From Firmicutes bacterium HGW-Firmicutes-7 (GTDB taxonomy: Bacteria; Bacillota; Clostridia; Lachnospirales; Vallitaleaceae), in NCBI GenBank assembly GCA_002841375.1, contig PGZO01000017.1, forward strand, positions 19,587 to 83,586: 64,000 bases of DNA, in the 5' to 3' direction. The notes beneath the pieces were generated by a model. The model had not been told where the DNA came from. It worked only from the letters and a program-made list of their open reading frames with translations, and made no database searches. The translations under genes and the position numbers were made by a program. Below are positions 53,813 to 62,540 of this stretch, in pieces (the stretch's first letter is position 1; the number at the start of each line of letters is the position of its first letter).

Positions 53813-54325
53813 ATGGCTATAGATAAAGATTTCTATGATGATTATAACGAGTATGACGATTATGATGATTTTGAAGACTTAGAGGAGTTTGATGATTATA
53901 ACGAAATAGAAAGCATGCAACGAGATTTTGATCTTCCTGAACCTTACGATTTTAGAGGTCGACGAATGCCTAGAAGACGAAGGCGACCACCATTTGATAC
54001 AATTCCCGGTAGGCCTTCACCCGGTAGGCCTTCACCCGGTAGGCCTCCACAAGGTCCATCGCAAGGCAGAATGCCCCAAGGACCGCCTCCAGATAGAATT
54101 CCAAGAAGATCTCTTGGTGGACCAAGTTTATATGCAGTTGATCCAGGCGCTATTTGGAACTGTAGATATAAATACACGTATATCTGGTTAGAAGATGGAA
54201 GAAGCTTTTGGTCATGGTTGGTATTTGTTGGAAGAAGATCCATTGCGGGCTATCGTTGGGTTGGATATGGATGGGTATATTTTGGAACAGATCTAGACAA
54301 TATTTCTGATTTTGTTTGCTATTAA
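53813..54325 (+). CDS. Low-complexity hypothetical protein with PGRPS repeats
   Basis: 170 residues in three parts: an Asp/Tyr-rich acidic N terminus (YDDYNEYDDYDDFEDLEEFD), a basic Arg/Pro/Gly linker with tandem RPSPG units (54004-54050 in DNA, 15-base repeats), and a conserved-looking aromatic C-terminal domain (WNCRYKYTYIWLEDGRSFWS, then GYRWVGYGWVYFG). The C-terminal domain may be a small beta fold. Not recognised; charge segregation suggests self-association. Confidence 0.65.
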   Translation: MAIDKDFYDDYNEYDDYDDFEDLEEFDDYNEIESMQRDFDLPEPYDFRGRRMPRRRRRPPFDTIPGRPSPGRPSPGRPPQGPSQGRMPQGPPPDRIPRRSLGGPSLYAVDPGAIWNCRYKYTYIWLEDGRSFWSWLVFVGRRSIAGYRWVGYGWVYFGTDLDNISDFVCY

Positions 54326-54336
54326 TAAAGATATTG

Positions 54337-54362
54337 AGAAGGCCGTTAAGGCCTTCTTTCTT
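54337..54362 (+). terminator. Terminator after the low-complexity gene
   Basis: AGAAGGCC-GTTAA-GGCCTTCT followed by TTCTTGCTTTTTTT. Confidence 0.85.
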
Positions 54363-54400
54363 GCTTTTTTTAGATTGTCAAGTTATAATTATAGTATTAG

Positions 54401-54443
54401 CACCCCACTCAAGAGTGGGATATTTCTTCCCTTCAGTTAGGTT
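54401..54443 (-). repeat. Reverse-oriented partial copy of the dispersed repeat
   Basis: Read on the minus strand: AACCTAACTGAAGGGAAG, then a hairpin CCCACTC-TTGA-GTGGG, parallel to AACCTAACGAAGGAAGT and CCCCAC..GTGGGG of the full element at 47917. It lies just upstream of rpoN. Confidence 0.6.
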
Positions 54444-54458
54444 GCGAGGTGACATAAA

Positions 54459-55832
54459 ATGGAATTAGAAATGAATTTAAATCTTTCTCAGGATCAGAAG
54501 TTATTGATGACTCCTCAGTTAGAATATTCACTGAGAATACTTAAAATTAATAATGAAGAATTAATTGAGCTTATTGAGGAAGAAATTCATACAAATCCAT
54601 TATTGGAATATTGTGAAAATATTTCAGCGCCGAGTGAAGAAGTGAAGCGTATAGAAGATAAAATAACCAATTATAACTTATATGAAACGTCGTACTATAA
54701 AAGTAATGAAAGTGATGAACTAGAATACATAAATTCGATACCGGATCTATCAAGTATTAAACCAAATCTGGTGCAACATTTAATGTTACAGCTTCACACA
54801 GCGAAGGTTACTAGAAGAATGATGGAGTTATGTGAGTATATTATCGAAAGTATTGATTCTAATGGGTATTTAGAAATAGATGAAAAAGGAATACAGAATA
54901 TTTCTTGCACATCTGAAGAGGTTAATCAAGCAATTGATCTCGTTCAAAGCTTAGATCCACCAGGAATTGGTGCCAGAAATCTTAGGGAATGCTTAAGGCT
55001 TCAAATAGTAAGGAATAATATTATTGATTCAAATTTAATGCGAATGGTAGACAACCATCTAGAAGATGTAGGAGCGAATAGAATTCCTTACTTATCACAA
55101 GAATTAGGTCTTGGGATTTCACAAATAAATGAGCTTATTACAATTATTAAAAGTTTTGATCCTAAACCAGGAAGTGCATTTTCAATAGATGATACAAGGT
55201 ATATTAAGCCGGACGTTATCGTGTGTAAAAATAATGATCAATTTGAAGCTAAGGTAAATAAGGAGCAACTTCCGGTTCTAGGTGTCAACGAATATTATTC
55301 AGGGCTACTAGCAAAAAGAAATAAACTTAGTTTAGAAGAATATAGTTATATTAACAAAAACTATAGTAGTGCAAATTGGTTAATACGTTGTATTGAACAA
55401 CGTTTGCATACACTAGAGAGAGTATCAACAGCTATTTTACTTGAACAGATTGATTTTTTTAAATATGGGAGAAAATATTTGAAGCCTTTGACACTTAAAG
55501 ATATTGCTTATAGCCTTGAAATACATGAATCAACTGTGAGTAGAGCAGTAAATGAAAAATATCTTATGTGTCAATGGGGCGTATTTGAATTAAAGCATTT
55601 CTTTTCGAGTAAAACAATTAGAAAAATAGGTGCAGATGATACCTCTTCTTCAGATGCAAAATTAATTATGAGGGAAATCATTGAGGAGGAAGATAAAACA
55701 CAGCCACTAAGCGATACAGCTATATGTGAGAGATTAAAAGAAAAGGATATATTTATTTCTAGAAGGACTGTTGCGAAATATCGTGCGCAATTAAACATTC
55801 CCACAAGAGACCTTAGAAAATCATATTTTTAA
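54459..55832 (+). CDS. rpoN: RNA polymerase sigma-54 factor
   Basis: 457 residues. Region I at the N terminus (MNLNLSQDQKLLMTPQLEYS and NPLLEY), a core-binding domain, a helix-turn-helix (LTLKDIAYSLEIHESTVSRA) and the C-terminal RpoN box ISRRTVAKYRAQLNIPTR that reads the -24 element. It directs transcription from GG/GC promoters with AAA+ activators; one such activator and two such promoters lie downstream. The start has GCGAGGTG upstream. The TAA stop begins a partial repeat copy. Confidence 0.97.
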   Translation: MELEMNLNLSQDQKLLMTPQLEYSLRILKINNEELIELIEEEIHTNPLLEYCENISAPSEEVKRIEDKITNYNLYETSYYKSNESDELEYINSIPDLSSIKPNLVQHLMLQLHTAKVTRRMMELCEYIIESIDSNGYLEIDEKGIQNISCTSEEVNQAIDLVQSLDPPGIGARNLRECLRLQIVRNNIIDSNLMRMVDNHLEDVGANRIPYLSQELGLGISQINELITIIKSFDPKPGSAFSIDDTRYIKPDVIVCKNNDQFEAKVNKEQLPVLGVNEYYSGLLAKRNKLSLEEYSYINKNYSSANWLIRCIEQRLHTLERVSTAILLEQIDFFKYGRKYLKPLTLKDIAYSLEIHESTVSRAVNEKYLMCQWGVFELKHFFSSKTIRKIGADDTSSSDAKLIMREIIEEEDKTQPLSDTAICERLKEKDIFISRRTVAKYRAQLNIPTRDLRKSYF

Positions 55833-55849
55833 CTTAACGAGGGAAGTCG
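55830..55849 (+). repeat. Eroded copy of the dispersed repeat at the rpoN stop
   Basis: TAACTTAACGAGGGAAGTCG matches the left end TAACCTAACGAAGGAAGTCC of the 47917 element with a few changes and, as there, begins on the stop codon. Nearby GGGCGAGTATC and TTGAAA (55851-55869) also match sequence flanking the 47917 copy. Confidence 0.55.
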
Positions 55850-55875
55850 AAGGGCGAGTATCTTTTGAAACTATA

Positions 55876-55940
55876 GAATGCGGAGGTTCTGTATCATTGA
55901 CCGGGTATATATTGACAACATATGATTCTGTTGATAATTT
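55876..55940 (+). promoter_or_regulatory. Promoter of the sigma-54 activator gene
   Basis: TTGACA (55912-55917), 17 bases, TAATTT (55935-55940), in the 301-base gap after rpoN. Just upstream, GAATGCGGAGGTTCTGTATC and ATTGAC resembles the control region at 11568. The remaining ~150 bases to the start codon show nothing recognisable. Confidence 0.5.
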
Positions 55941-56133
55941 TTACCCTATTAATGGATTAATGCACCCTCTAACCATATTAAAAGTTTTCAGCCTCTTTGC
56001 GTTGGTGTAGATTTTCTTGACATAATTGAGTGGGAGGCGATCATCGTACGAAATAAGCTGGATTAGTTATAGTAGCTGGTATGCTTATTGCTAAATGAGT
56101 ATAATATGGTCGAAAAGGAGAAGTAAAGAAAAC

Positions 56134-58170
56134 ATGAAGATGCAAGAGATGACAAGAAAAATCATAATACATCATGAAAAAGGATTACATGCGAGAGTTG
56201 CAGCTATGATTGTGCAAAAAGCTGAAGAATTACAAAATAAATACAATGTCATTTTCAAGGTTAAAAAAGGTGCATTTAAAGAAGTTCCGTTAAGCAGTAT
56301 TTTATTGTTGATTTCAATGAAAATCAAAGTAAATGATGAAGTTGAGATAATTACTGTTGGTGAGAATGTTCAGGGTGCATCACAGTTAATGGGAGATTTC
56401 TTAGAAAGTGATTTTGTTTATGATCAGAATTCAATAAGTGAGGTAGATAATTTATTACAAGATAACATTATTACGACTGAAAATATTTTTAATAATATTG
56501 CGAATGGATTGTTGGTGATTGATGAAAATGAAGTGATTATTTTATTTAATCAAGAGGCAGAGCGAATATTTGGTATGTCTTCTGATGATGTCATTGGTAA
56601 AAATATACAACTAGTATTCCCGGATTCTAGGCTACCTGAAATTAACAGAACTAAAAAATCTGTAATTGCCTATACACAACGTATTGGTAACTATACTGTA
56701 GTGACAAATAGTACGCCGATTCTAGTTGGAAATGAAATCAAGGGAGCAGTAAGTATTTTTGAAGATATATCAAAACTAGTAAATATCTCGTGGGAGTTAA
56801 AGGAAATAAAGGAATTAAAAGAAAAATACCAGCTGATCCTTGAATCTGTTCAAGATGGCATCTGTGTATTAGACGATCAAGGCGAGATTACCTATGTAAA
56901 TACTGCATATACTAGAATTACTGGACAAGCTTTAGAAAATATTATAGGAAAGAATATTGTTCAGATTTCTCCAAAAGGAGATAGGATGAACGTGCTTCGT
57001 ACAGGTCTTCCAATACTTGGAAGTATTAGGAAGAAAGAAAATCAAGTCGTTGTCGTAGCAAATGTTAATCCAATTATTGTTGATGGACAGATTCTAGGTG
57101 CAATTTCAGTAATAAAGGATATTACAGAGGTTCAAGTCCTTGCAGACAAGTTGAATCAAGTGTCAGCAAAGGCAGATTATTTGCAAGAAGAGTTAATTAG
57201 AACGAAAAAGTTAGGGCCTGCATTTGATGGTATTATAGGAATTAGCGGTAAGATATTTGATTCTATGGCTATTGCAGCAAAAGCGTCAATGAGTAATTAT
57301 ACAGTGCTTGTACGTGGTGAGAGTGGAACGGGAAAGGAACTAATTGCAGAGGCCATTCATTATTCGAGTGCTAGATGTGAGGGGCCCTTTATACGAGTTA
57401 ACTGTGCCGCTATTCCTCCAACACTTCTTGAAAGCGAACTTTTTGGACATGAAAAAGGAGCTTTTACAGGTGCGTTTAAAACGAAGCTTGGTAGATTTGA
57501 ACTTGCAAATAAAGGTACTATTTTCTTGGATGAAATTGGAGAAATTGATAGAAGTATGCAGGTTAAGTTATTGAGGGTAGTTCAAGAGAAGGAGTTTCAA
57601 AGAGTGGGTGGCGAAAAAACAATAAAGGTTGATGTAAGAATTGTGGCAGCCACCAACCAAAACTTAGAGGAGTTGGTTAAAACTGGCGATTTTAGAGAAG
57701 ATCTATATTATAGATTAAACGTAATTCCTATTTGGTTGCCACCGCTAAGAGAAAGAAAAGAAGATATTCCAGTCTTGGTAGAATTTTTAATACAGAAGAT
57801 TTGTGATGAATTAAGTAAGGAGAAGGTTCAAATTGACAAAGCAGCTATAGATGCATTGTTTTACTACGATTGGCCAGGTAATATAAGAGAGTTGGAAAAT
57901 ATTATGGAGCGAACAATGATTTTGTTAGAAGATAATACAATACGACTAAACAATCTTCCAAAATATATTTATGAGAATGAAGGTGGTGGCAGTAAAATGG
58001 AAGATGCATTAAATATGAAAGAGCTATTAACATGGGAAGAATATGAAAAGATCATAATTGAAAAGGCGCTAAATAAACATTCAAGCTTTAATGCAGCGGG
58101 TAAAGCGTTAGGGCTAACGCATAATACCGTTTCGTCTAAGGCAAGAAAATACAATATCGGAATTAAATAA
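56134..58170 (+). CDS. Sigma-54-dependent activator with N-terminal HPr-like domain (HPr-PAS-PAS-AAA+-HTH)
   Basis: 678 residues from the ATG at 56134; an upstream in-frame ATG at 56095 lacks a ribosome site. Residues ~1-90 are an HPr-like domain with the phospho-histidine motif GLHARVA. Two PAS domains follow (~120-230, ~245-350). The AAA+ domain has Walker [15 protein letters not shown], the sigma-54 loop GAFTGA, Walker [12 protein letters not shown] and R-finger region. A Fis-type HTH ends the protein ([20 protein letters not shown]). It sits just before the dihydroxyacetone kinase operon with sigma-54 promoters, so it is a DhaR-like activator, perhaps controlled by phosphotransfer to its HPr domain. 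Confidence 0.92.
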   Translation: MKMQEMTRKIIIHHEKGLHARVAAMIVQKAEELQNKYNVIFKVKKGAFKEVPLSSILLLISMKIKVNDEVEIITVGENVQGASQLMGDFLESDFVYDQNSISEVDNLLQDNIITTENIFNNIANGLLVIDENEVIILFNQEAERIFGMSSDDVIGKNIQLVFPDSRLPEINRTKKSVIAYTQRIGNYTVVTNSTPILVGNEIKGAVSIFEDISKLVNISWELKEIKELKEKYQLILESVQDGICVLDDQGEITYVNTAYTRITGQALENIIGKNIVQISPKGDRMNVLRTGLPILGSIRKKENQVVVVANVNPIIVDGQILGAISVIKDITEVQVLADKLNQVSAKADYLQEELIRTKKLGPAFDGIIGISGKIFDSMAIAAKASMSNYTVLVRGESGTGKELIAEAIHYSSARCEGPFIRVNCAAIPPTLLESELFGHEKGAFTGAFKTKLGRFELANKGTIFLDEIGEIDRSMQVKLLRVVQEKEFQRVGGEKTIKVDVRIVAATNQNLEELVKTGDFREDLYYRLNVIPIWLPPLRERKEDIPVLVEFLIQKICDELSKEKVQIDKAAIDALFYYDWPGNIRELENIMERTMILLEDNTIRLNNLPKYIYENEGGGSKMEDALNMKELLTWEEYEKIIIEKALNKHSSFNAAGKALGLTHNTVSSKARKYNIGIK

Positions 58171-58196
58171 TTCAGAAAGGGTATATTGTTTTATGC

Positions 58197-58212
58197 TGGC
58201 ACGCTTCTTGCT
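58197..58212 (+). promoter_or_regulatory. Sigma-54 promoter upstream of dhaL
   Basis: TGGCACGCTTCTTGCT is an exact match to the -24/-12 consensus TGGCAC-N5-TTGCT. It lies 95 bases before the dhaL ATG and 26 bases after the activator stop codon. Confidence 0.93.
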
Positions 58213-58306
58213 TATTATATTAATGCAGGAATAATAAATAGGAGGCGATTGCATAGAATCAGATTTATTATGATCATGAAAAGTTAAAATGAATGGAGGG
58301 AATAAA

Positions 58307-58939
58307 ATGACAACGATTAATGGCTTCATTAATGCAATTAATGATGAGTTAAATAAGAATAAGGAATATTTAACTGAACTTGATGGATTAATTGGAGATG
58401 CAGATCATGGAATCAATATGGCTAGAGGCTTTAATGCTGTAGTAACAAAAATAACGGATGAAGATACCGATATTGGGGCAACACTTAAAAAGGTTGGCAT
58501 GACGTTGATTTCAACCGTTGGGGGTGCTGCTGGGCCACTATATGGAACTGCTTTTATGAAGGCTGGAGGAGCGTCTGTAGGAATGACAAGACTTGATTCA
58601 GAAACAGTTGAGAAAATGATTTCATTGGCATTAACTGGGATTAAGGATAGAGGTAAAGCAATGAAGGGCGAAAAAACGATGATCGATGCAATTGAGCCTG
58701 CCCTTGAGGCAGTTCGGGTTGGAATTGAAAATGGTAATTCGCTTATTGAATGTTTGGAAATGGCTATTGTAGCGGCAGAAGAGGGCGTAGAATTTACTAA
58801 ATCAATTAGAGCAACGAAAGGTAGGGCAAGTTATCTAGGAGATAGAAGTATAGGACATCAAGACCCTGGAGCAACCTCATCACTAATTATACTAAAAGCA
58901 GTAACAGCGCATTATAAAACAAAAGTTTTGGAGGTCTAA
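58307..58939 (+). CDS. dhaL: Dihydroxyacetone kinase subunit DhaL (ADP-binding)
   Basis: 210 residues from the ATG at 58307 (GGAGGG upstream; an earlier ATG at 58289 lacks a site). DhaL holds ADP that is rephosphorylated by DhaM and passes phosphate to dihydroxyacetone on DhaK. Mg-binding aspartates in LIGDADHGINMARG, nucleotide loop GGAAGPLYGTAF and C-terminal SIGHQDPGATSS are present. First gene of the sigma-54 operon; stop followed directly by dhaM. Confidence 0.95.
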   Translation: MTTINGFINAINDELNKNKEYLTELDGLIGDADHGINMARGFNAVVTKITDEDTDIGATLKKVGMTLISTVGGAAGPLYGTAFMKAGGASVGMTRLDSETVEKMISLALTGIKDRGKAMKGEKTMIDAIEPALEAVRVGIENGNSLIECLEMAIVAAEEGVEFTKSIRATKGRASYLGDRSIGHQDPGATSSLIILKAVTAHYKTKVLEV

Positions 58940-58940
58940 T

Positions 58941-59339
58941 ATGGTAGGGATAGTCATTGTATCTCATAGTAAAAAAGTTGCAGAAGGTATTAAGGATCTG
59001 GCTATGCAAATGGTTGGTCCAGAACAAAAAATTATTTGTGCTGGTGGTATGGAGGACGGCGGAATTGGTACGGATGCTGTCAGAATTTGTGATGCTATAC
59101 AAAGTGCAGATAGTGGTCAAGGTGTAGTTGTTTTAGTTGATTTAGGGAGTGCAGTCATAAGTTCTAATTTAGCATTAGAACTTCTGCAAGAAAATGGAAT
59201 AGATACCCAGGTTACATTAGCGGATGCACCGATATTGGAGGGGGCCATAAGTGCGGCAGTTCAAGCATTTATTGGCGGTAGTATGAAAGAAGTTGTTGAA
59301 GCGGCTGAGTTAGCTCGTGAAGTGCTAAAGTTGTTATAA
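58941..59339 (+). CDS. dhaM: PTS-dependent dihydroxyacetone kinase phosphotransferase subunit DhaM (EIIA domain only)
   Basis: 132 residues. EIIA-mannose-like fold with the phospho-histidine His9 in VIVSHSKKVAEG and the loop VLVDLGSAVISSNLALELL. Corresponds only to the first domain of E. coli DhaM; the HPr and EI parts of that fusion are here separate downstream genes. GGAGG start, one base after the dhaL stop. Confidence 0.94.
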   Translation: MVGIVIVSHSKKVAEGIKDLAMQMVGPEQKIICAGGMEDGGIGTDAVRICDAIQSADSGQGVVVLVDLGSAVISSNLALELLQENGIDTQVTLADAPILEGAISAAVQAFIGGSMKEVVEAAELAREVLKLL

Positions 59340-59390
59340 GAATAATTACAATAAAAAAATAACTAACAATTGTTGACTGGAGGTATGCGT

Positions 59391-59657
59391 ATGAAAGAGG
59401 CTATATTTACTATCGGAAATGCTTTAGGCATACATGCTAGACCAGCTGCGGAAATTGCTAAAATAGCATCACAGTTTGAAAGCAGTATAACACTTTATGG
59501 AAATGAGAGAAAGGCAAATGCTAAAAGTTTGTTGATGATTATGTCATTAGGCGTTACCAATGGACAAGAATTTGTCGTTTCTGCTGAGGGAAAAGATGAA
59601 GATGAGGCAATTGACGCTCTAAGTCTTCTTATATCTAACAATTTTTATGAAGATTAG
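59391..59657 (+). CDS. HPr phosphocarrier protein of the dha operon
   Basis: 88 residues from the ATG at 59391, which has TGGAGG at the right spacing; earlier starts at 59370 and 59385 do not. Phospho-histidine in GIHARPA and the regulatory-serine region NAKSLLMIMSLG are intact, so it can serve both as carrier and as HPr-kinase substrate. Between dhaM and the EI gene: a dedicated carrier for dihydroxyacetone phosphorylation, or the cell's general HPr; only a genome-wide view would tell. Confidence 0.92.
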   Translation: MKEAIFTIGNALGIHARPAAEIAKIASQFESSITLYGNERKANAKSLLMIMSLGVTNGQEFVVSAEGKDEDEAIDALSLLISNNFYED

Positions 59658-59667
59658 AGGTGTTTGA

Positions 59668-61392
59668 ATGAAAATAATAGGGAAAAATGTTGTTGAAGGA
59701 ATCGCAATAGGAACAGTTCAATACATTCAAGACTCGTTTGAAGAGTTGCTTCAAGAATATGGTGTAGATGATCCACAATATGAAAAATTAAAGTATGAAA
59801 AGGCATTATCAGAAGCAGTTATGCAGTTAAAAGTAATCGTATCGAAGGCTAAAGAAGCAAACAACAACGAACAAGTTCAAATAATGGAAGCCCATTTATT
59901 TATGCTTCAAGACCCAATGCTCGATGATCGAATAAATCAATTGATTGAATTAGGAGAATCTGCACCAAAAGCTGTAATGAAAGCTTCAGATGAGATGGCA
60001 AATATGTTAGGAAGCTTAGAGGATGCTTATTTAAGAGAAAGGGCTGCAGATGTTAAAGATGTTGGCAAGAGATTGATTAGGAGAATCTTTGGTATAGAAG
60101 AACCTAAAATTGACCGAGAGGGTATTATTTTATGTGGAGAAGATATTGAACCATCTCTTATTGCAAACCTTTCTTCAGATTGTGTATCAGGAATTATTAT
60201 GGGAAATGGAAGTTCAACGTCCCATGCGGTTATTATTGCAAAAGCAAAAGGTATTGTAACGATTGTTGGCATAGGAACGGCAATTAATGACTTTGAGAAT
60301 GGAACAGAAGTCATTATTGATGGATATGAAGGATCGTTAATTCTAAAGCCAAGTATAGAAGAAATGAAATTATATCAAGAAAGACATGAGATAGAGAAAC
60401 AAAAAAAAGCGTATTACTTAAGCTTATCAGAGTTGCCAGCAGTCACTAAAGATGGGTTTAATGTTACCCTTGCTGCGAATATTGGCAACCCAAAAGACAT
60501 AGATGATGCATTGAAATTTGGCTGTCGAGGTGTAGGTTTATATCGAACAGAATTCATCTTTATGGGTAAGAAACAGCTGCCAACTGAAGATGAGCAATTC
60601 TTGGCTTATAAATATGTAGTTGAAAAAGCAAATGGACAGTTATGTGTTATACGAACAATGGATATTGGTGGCGACAAACCTCTTGACTATTTATCAATAG
60701 GAAAAGAGGAAAATCCGTTTCTAGGCTGGCGTGCTATTCGGATTTGCCTAGAGAGAACGGACATATTTATTACTCAAATTAAAGCAATATTAAGAGCTAG
60801 TGTCTATGGTAAAGTAGCGATAATGCTTCCCATGATTATTAACTTTGAAGAAATAGTTCAAGCAAAAGCTTTAATTAAAAGAGCGAGTAATGAACTCACT
60901 CAAAGTTCTATTGCACATGCAAATAACGTTCAAATAGGAATTATGGTTGAAACACCAGCAGCTGCAATTATGGCTTCTGTTTATGCAAAGGAGGTTGATT
61001 TCTTTAGTATCGGGACGAATGATCTTGTACAATACACATTAGCTGTTGATAGAGGAAATCAAAAAGTAAGTTATTTATATGATCACTTTAATATTGCAGT
61101 TATTCACTTGATTGCCCAAGTTTCAGAAGCAGCGCATGCAAATGGTAAGTGGGTAGGTGTATGTGGAGAAATGGCAAGTGATCCACTAGCAGTACCATTG
61201 TTTTTGGAAATGGGAATAGATGAACTTAGTATGAGTGCTCCATCTATACCTAAAATTAAAGAAGCGATAAGAAATTGTAGAAGAGACGGCGAAATTTTAA
61301 AACATGTATTGACACTAACGGAGGCATCAAAGATAAGAGAATTCTTATCTGGCACGATTCTTGCTAATAATATTAATGATACTATCAATTAA
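59668..61392 (+). CDS. PTS enzyme I (phosphoenolpyruvate-protein phosphotransferase)
   Basis: 574 residues, full-length EI (E. coli 575). Phospho-histidine in GNGSSTSHAVIIAKAKG, PEP-site motifs GLYRTEFIFMGKKQLP and GTNDLVQYTLAVDRGNQKVS, and catalytic cysteine in GVCGEMASDP. It takes phosphate from PEP to the HPr encoded 10 bases upstream, feeding DhaM. Its last ~15 codons (SGTILANNINDTIN region) overlap a perfect sigma-54 promoter for dhaK, so the C-terminal tail may be shaped by it. Confidence 0.93.
   Translation: MKIIGKNVVEGIAIGTVQYIQDSFEELLQEYGVDDPQYEKLKYEKALSEAVMQLKVIVSKAKEANNNEQVQIMEAHLFMLQDPMLDDRINQLIELGESAPKAVMKASDEMANMLGSLEDAYLRERAADVKDVGKRLIRRIFGIEEPKIDREGIILCGEDIEPSLIANLSSDCVSGIIMGNGSSTSHAVIIAKAKGIVTIVGIGTAINDFENGTEVIIDGYEGSLILKPSIEEMKLYQERHEIEKQKKAYYLSLSELPAVTKDGFNVTLAANIGNPKDIDDALKFGCRGVGLYRTEFIFMGKKQLPTEDEQFLAYKYVVEKANGQLCVIRTMDIGGDKPLDYLSIGKEENPFLGWRAIRICLERTDIFITQIKAILRASVYGKVAIMLPMIINFEEIVQAKALIKRASNELTQSSIAHANNVQIGIMVETPAAAIMASVYAKEVDFFSIGTNDLVQYTLAVDRGNQKVSYLYDHFNIAVIHLIAQVSEAAHANGKWVGVCGEMASDPLAVPLFLEMGIDELSMSAPSIPKIKEAIRNCRRDGEILKHVLTLTEASKIREFLSGTILANNINDTIN
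61350..61365 (+). promoter_or_regulatory. Second sigma-54 promoter, inside the EI gene and just before dhaK
   Basis: TGGCACGATTCTTGCT, again a full match to TGGCAC-N5-TTGCT, 57 bases before the dhaK ATG. Identity with the dhaL promoter at 58197 extends downstream (26 of 29 bases, through ATATTAATG), and an AATAGGAGG follows at almost the same distance in both. This looks like a duplicated promoter rather than chance. Confidence 0.85.
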
Positions 61393-61406
61393 TAGGAGGA
61401 TATGTT

Positions 61407-62402
61407 ATGAAAAAAATTATTAACCAACCAGAAAATGTAGTAGATGAAATGTTGAAAGGTATTGTGGCAGCTCATCCAAGTTATGTTAAGCGCGTAGAAG
61501 GCTTTGAAATACTTGTTAGAGCAAATAGTCCACAACCAAAGGTTGCATTAGTAAGTGGTGGTGGTAGCGGTCATGAACCTTCTCATGGCGGATTTGTAGG
61601 TAAGGGAATGCTTGATGGTGCTGTTGCGGGGGCAGTATTTACATCACCAACGCCTGATCAAGTGTTTGAAGCAGTAAAAGCAGTTAATGGTGGCAAAGGG
61701 GTTTTATTGGTAGTTAAAAACTATACTGGTGACATAATGAATTTTGAAATGGCAGCCGAAATGGCAGCAGAAGAAGGAATTCAAGTTGAGCACGTTGTTG
61801 TAAATGATGATGTAGCAGTAGAAGATAGTACTTGGACTACAGGTAGAAGAGGTATTGCAGGTACAGTATTAGTACATAAAATTGCTGGTGCGAAGGCAGA
61901 AGCAGGTGGTGACTTACAAGAAGTTAAAAGAGTTGCAGAAAAAGTAATAACAAATGTAAAATCTATGGGAATGGCACTTACAACCTGTACAGTACCAGCA
62001 GCTGGAAAACCAAGCTTTGTCCTTCCAGAAAATGAAGTTGAAATTGGAATGGGTATTCATGGTGAACCAGGTACACATAGAGAGGTAATTAGATCCGCAA
62101 ATGAAATTGTTGATCATTTATTAGATAAAATCTTAGCTGATTTAAACCTTGCTGGAGGCGATGAAGTTGCAGTTTTAGTTAATGGTCTTGGTGGTACACC
62201 CATCATGGAACTATACATTGCGAATCTAAGGGTAGCAAGTGTATTAGAAGAAAAAGGCGTTACCATTGCTAAAACATATGTAGGAAATTACATGACATCA
62301 TTAGATATGGAAGGATTCTCCATTAGTGTACTTAAATTAGATGCAGAATTAAAAGGGCTATTATTAGCAGCAGCTGATACACCTGGATTGGTTCAAAACT
62401 AA
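61407..62402 (+). CDS. dhaK: Dihydroxyacetone kinase subunit DhaK (substrate-binding)
   Basis: 331 residues. Binds dihydroxyacetone covalently through His218 (GMGIHGEPGTH), the same residue number as in E. coli DhaK. Other landmarks: SGGGSGHEPSHGGFVG and VKNYTGDIMNFEMA. Last gene of the operon, whereas most operons start with dhaK. AATAGGAGG start, 14 bases after the EI stop. With DhaL and DhaM it makes dihydroxyacetone phosphate at the cost of PEP. Confidence 0.96.
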   Translation: MKKIINQPENVVDEMLKGIVAAHPSYVKRVEGFEILVRANSPQPKVALVSGGGSGHEPSHGGFVGKGMLDGAVAGAVFTSPTPDQVFEAVKAVNGGKGVLLVVKNYTGDIMNFEMAAEMAAEEGIQVEHVVVNDDVAVEDSTWTTGRRGIAGTVLVHKIAGAKAEAGGDLQEVKRVAEKVITNVKSMGMALTTCTVPAAGKPSFVLPENEVEIGMGIHGEPGTHREVIRSANEIVDHLLDKILADLNLAGGDEVAVLVNGLGGTPIMELYIANLRVASVLEEKGVTIAKTYVGNYMTSLDMEGFSISVLKLDAELKGLLLAAADTPGLVQN

Positions 62403-62435
62403 TATTTATAATAAATCATAAAGCACCATATAATT

Positions 62436-62470
62436 ATATTAGGGCGAATTATTTGCCCTAATATTTTTTT
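62436..62470 (+). terminator. Terminator of the dha operon
   Basis: ATATTAGGGC-GAATTATTT-GCCCTAATAT, a perfect 10-bp stem, followed by TTTTTT. Confidence 0.95.
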
Positions 62471-62540
62471 GTATATTTTTGCCCTAAAATTTGATATAAT
62501 GGGATGTAAGTGAAATTATGAAAGAAATAGAGGTGCTTTT

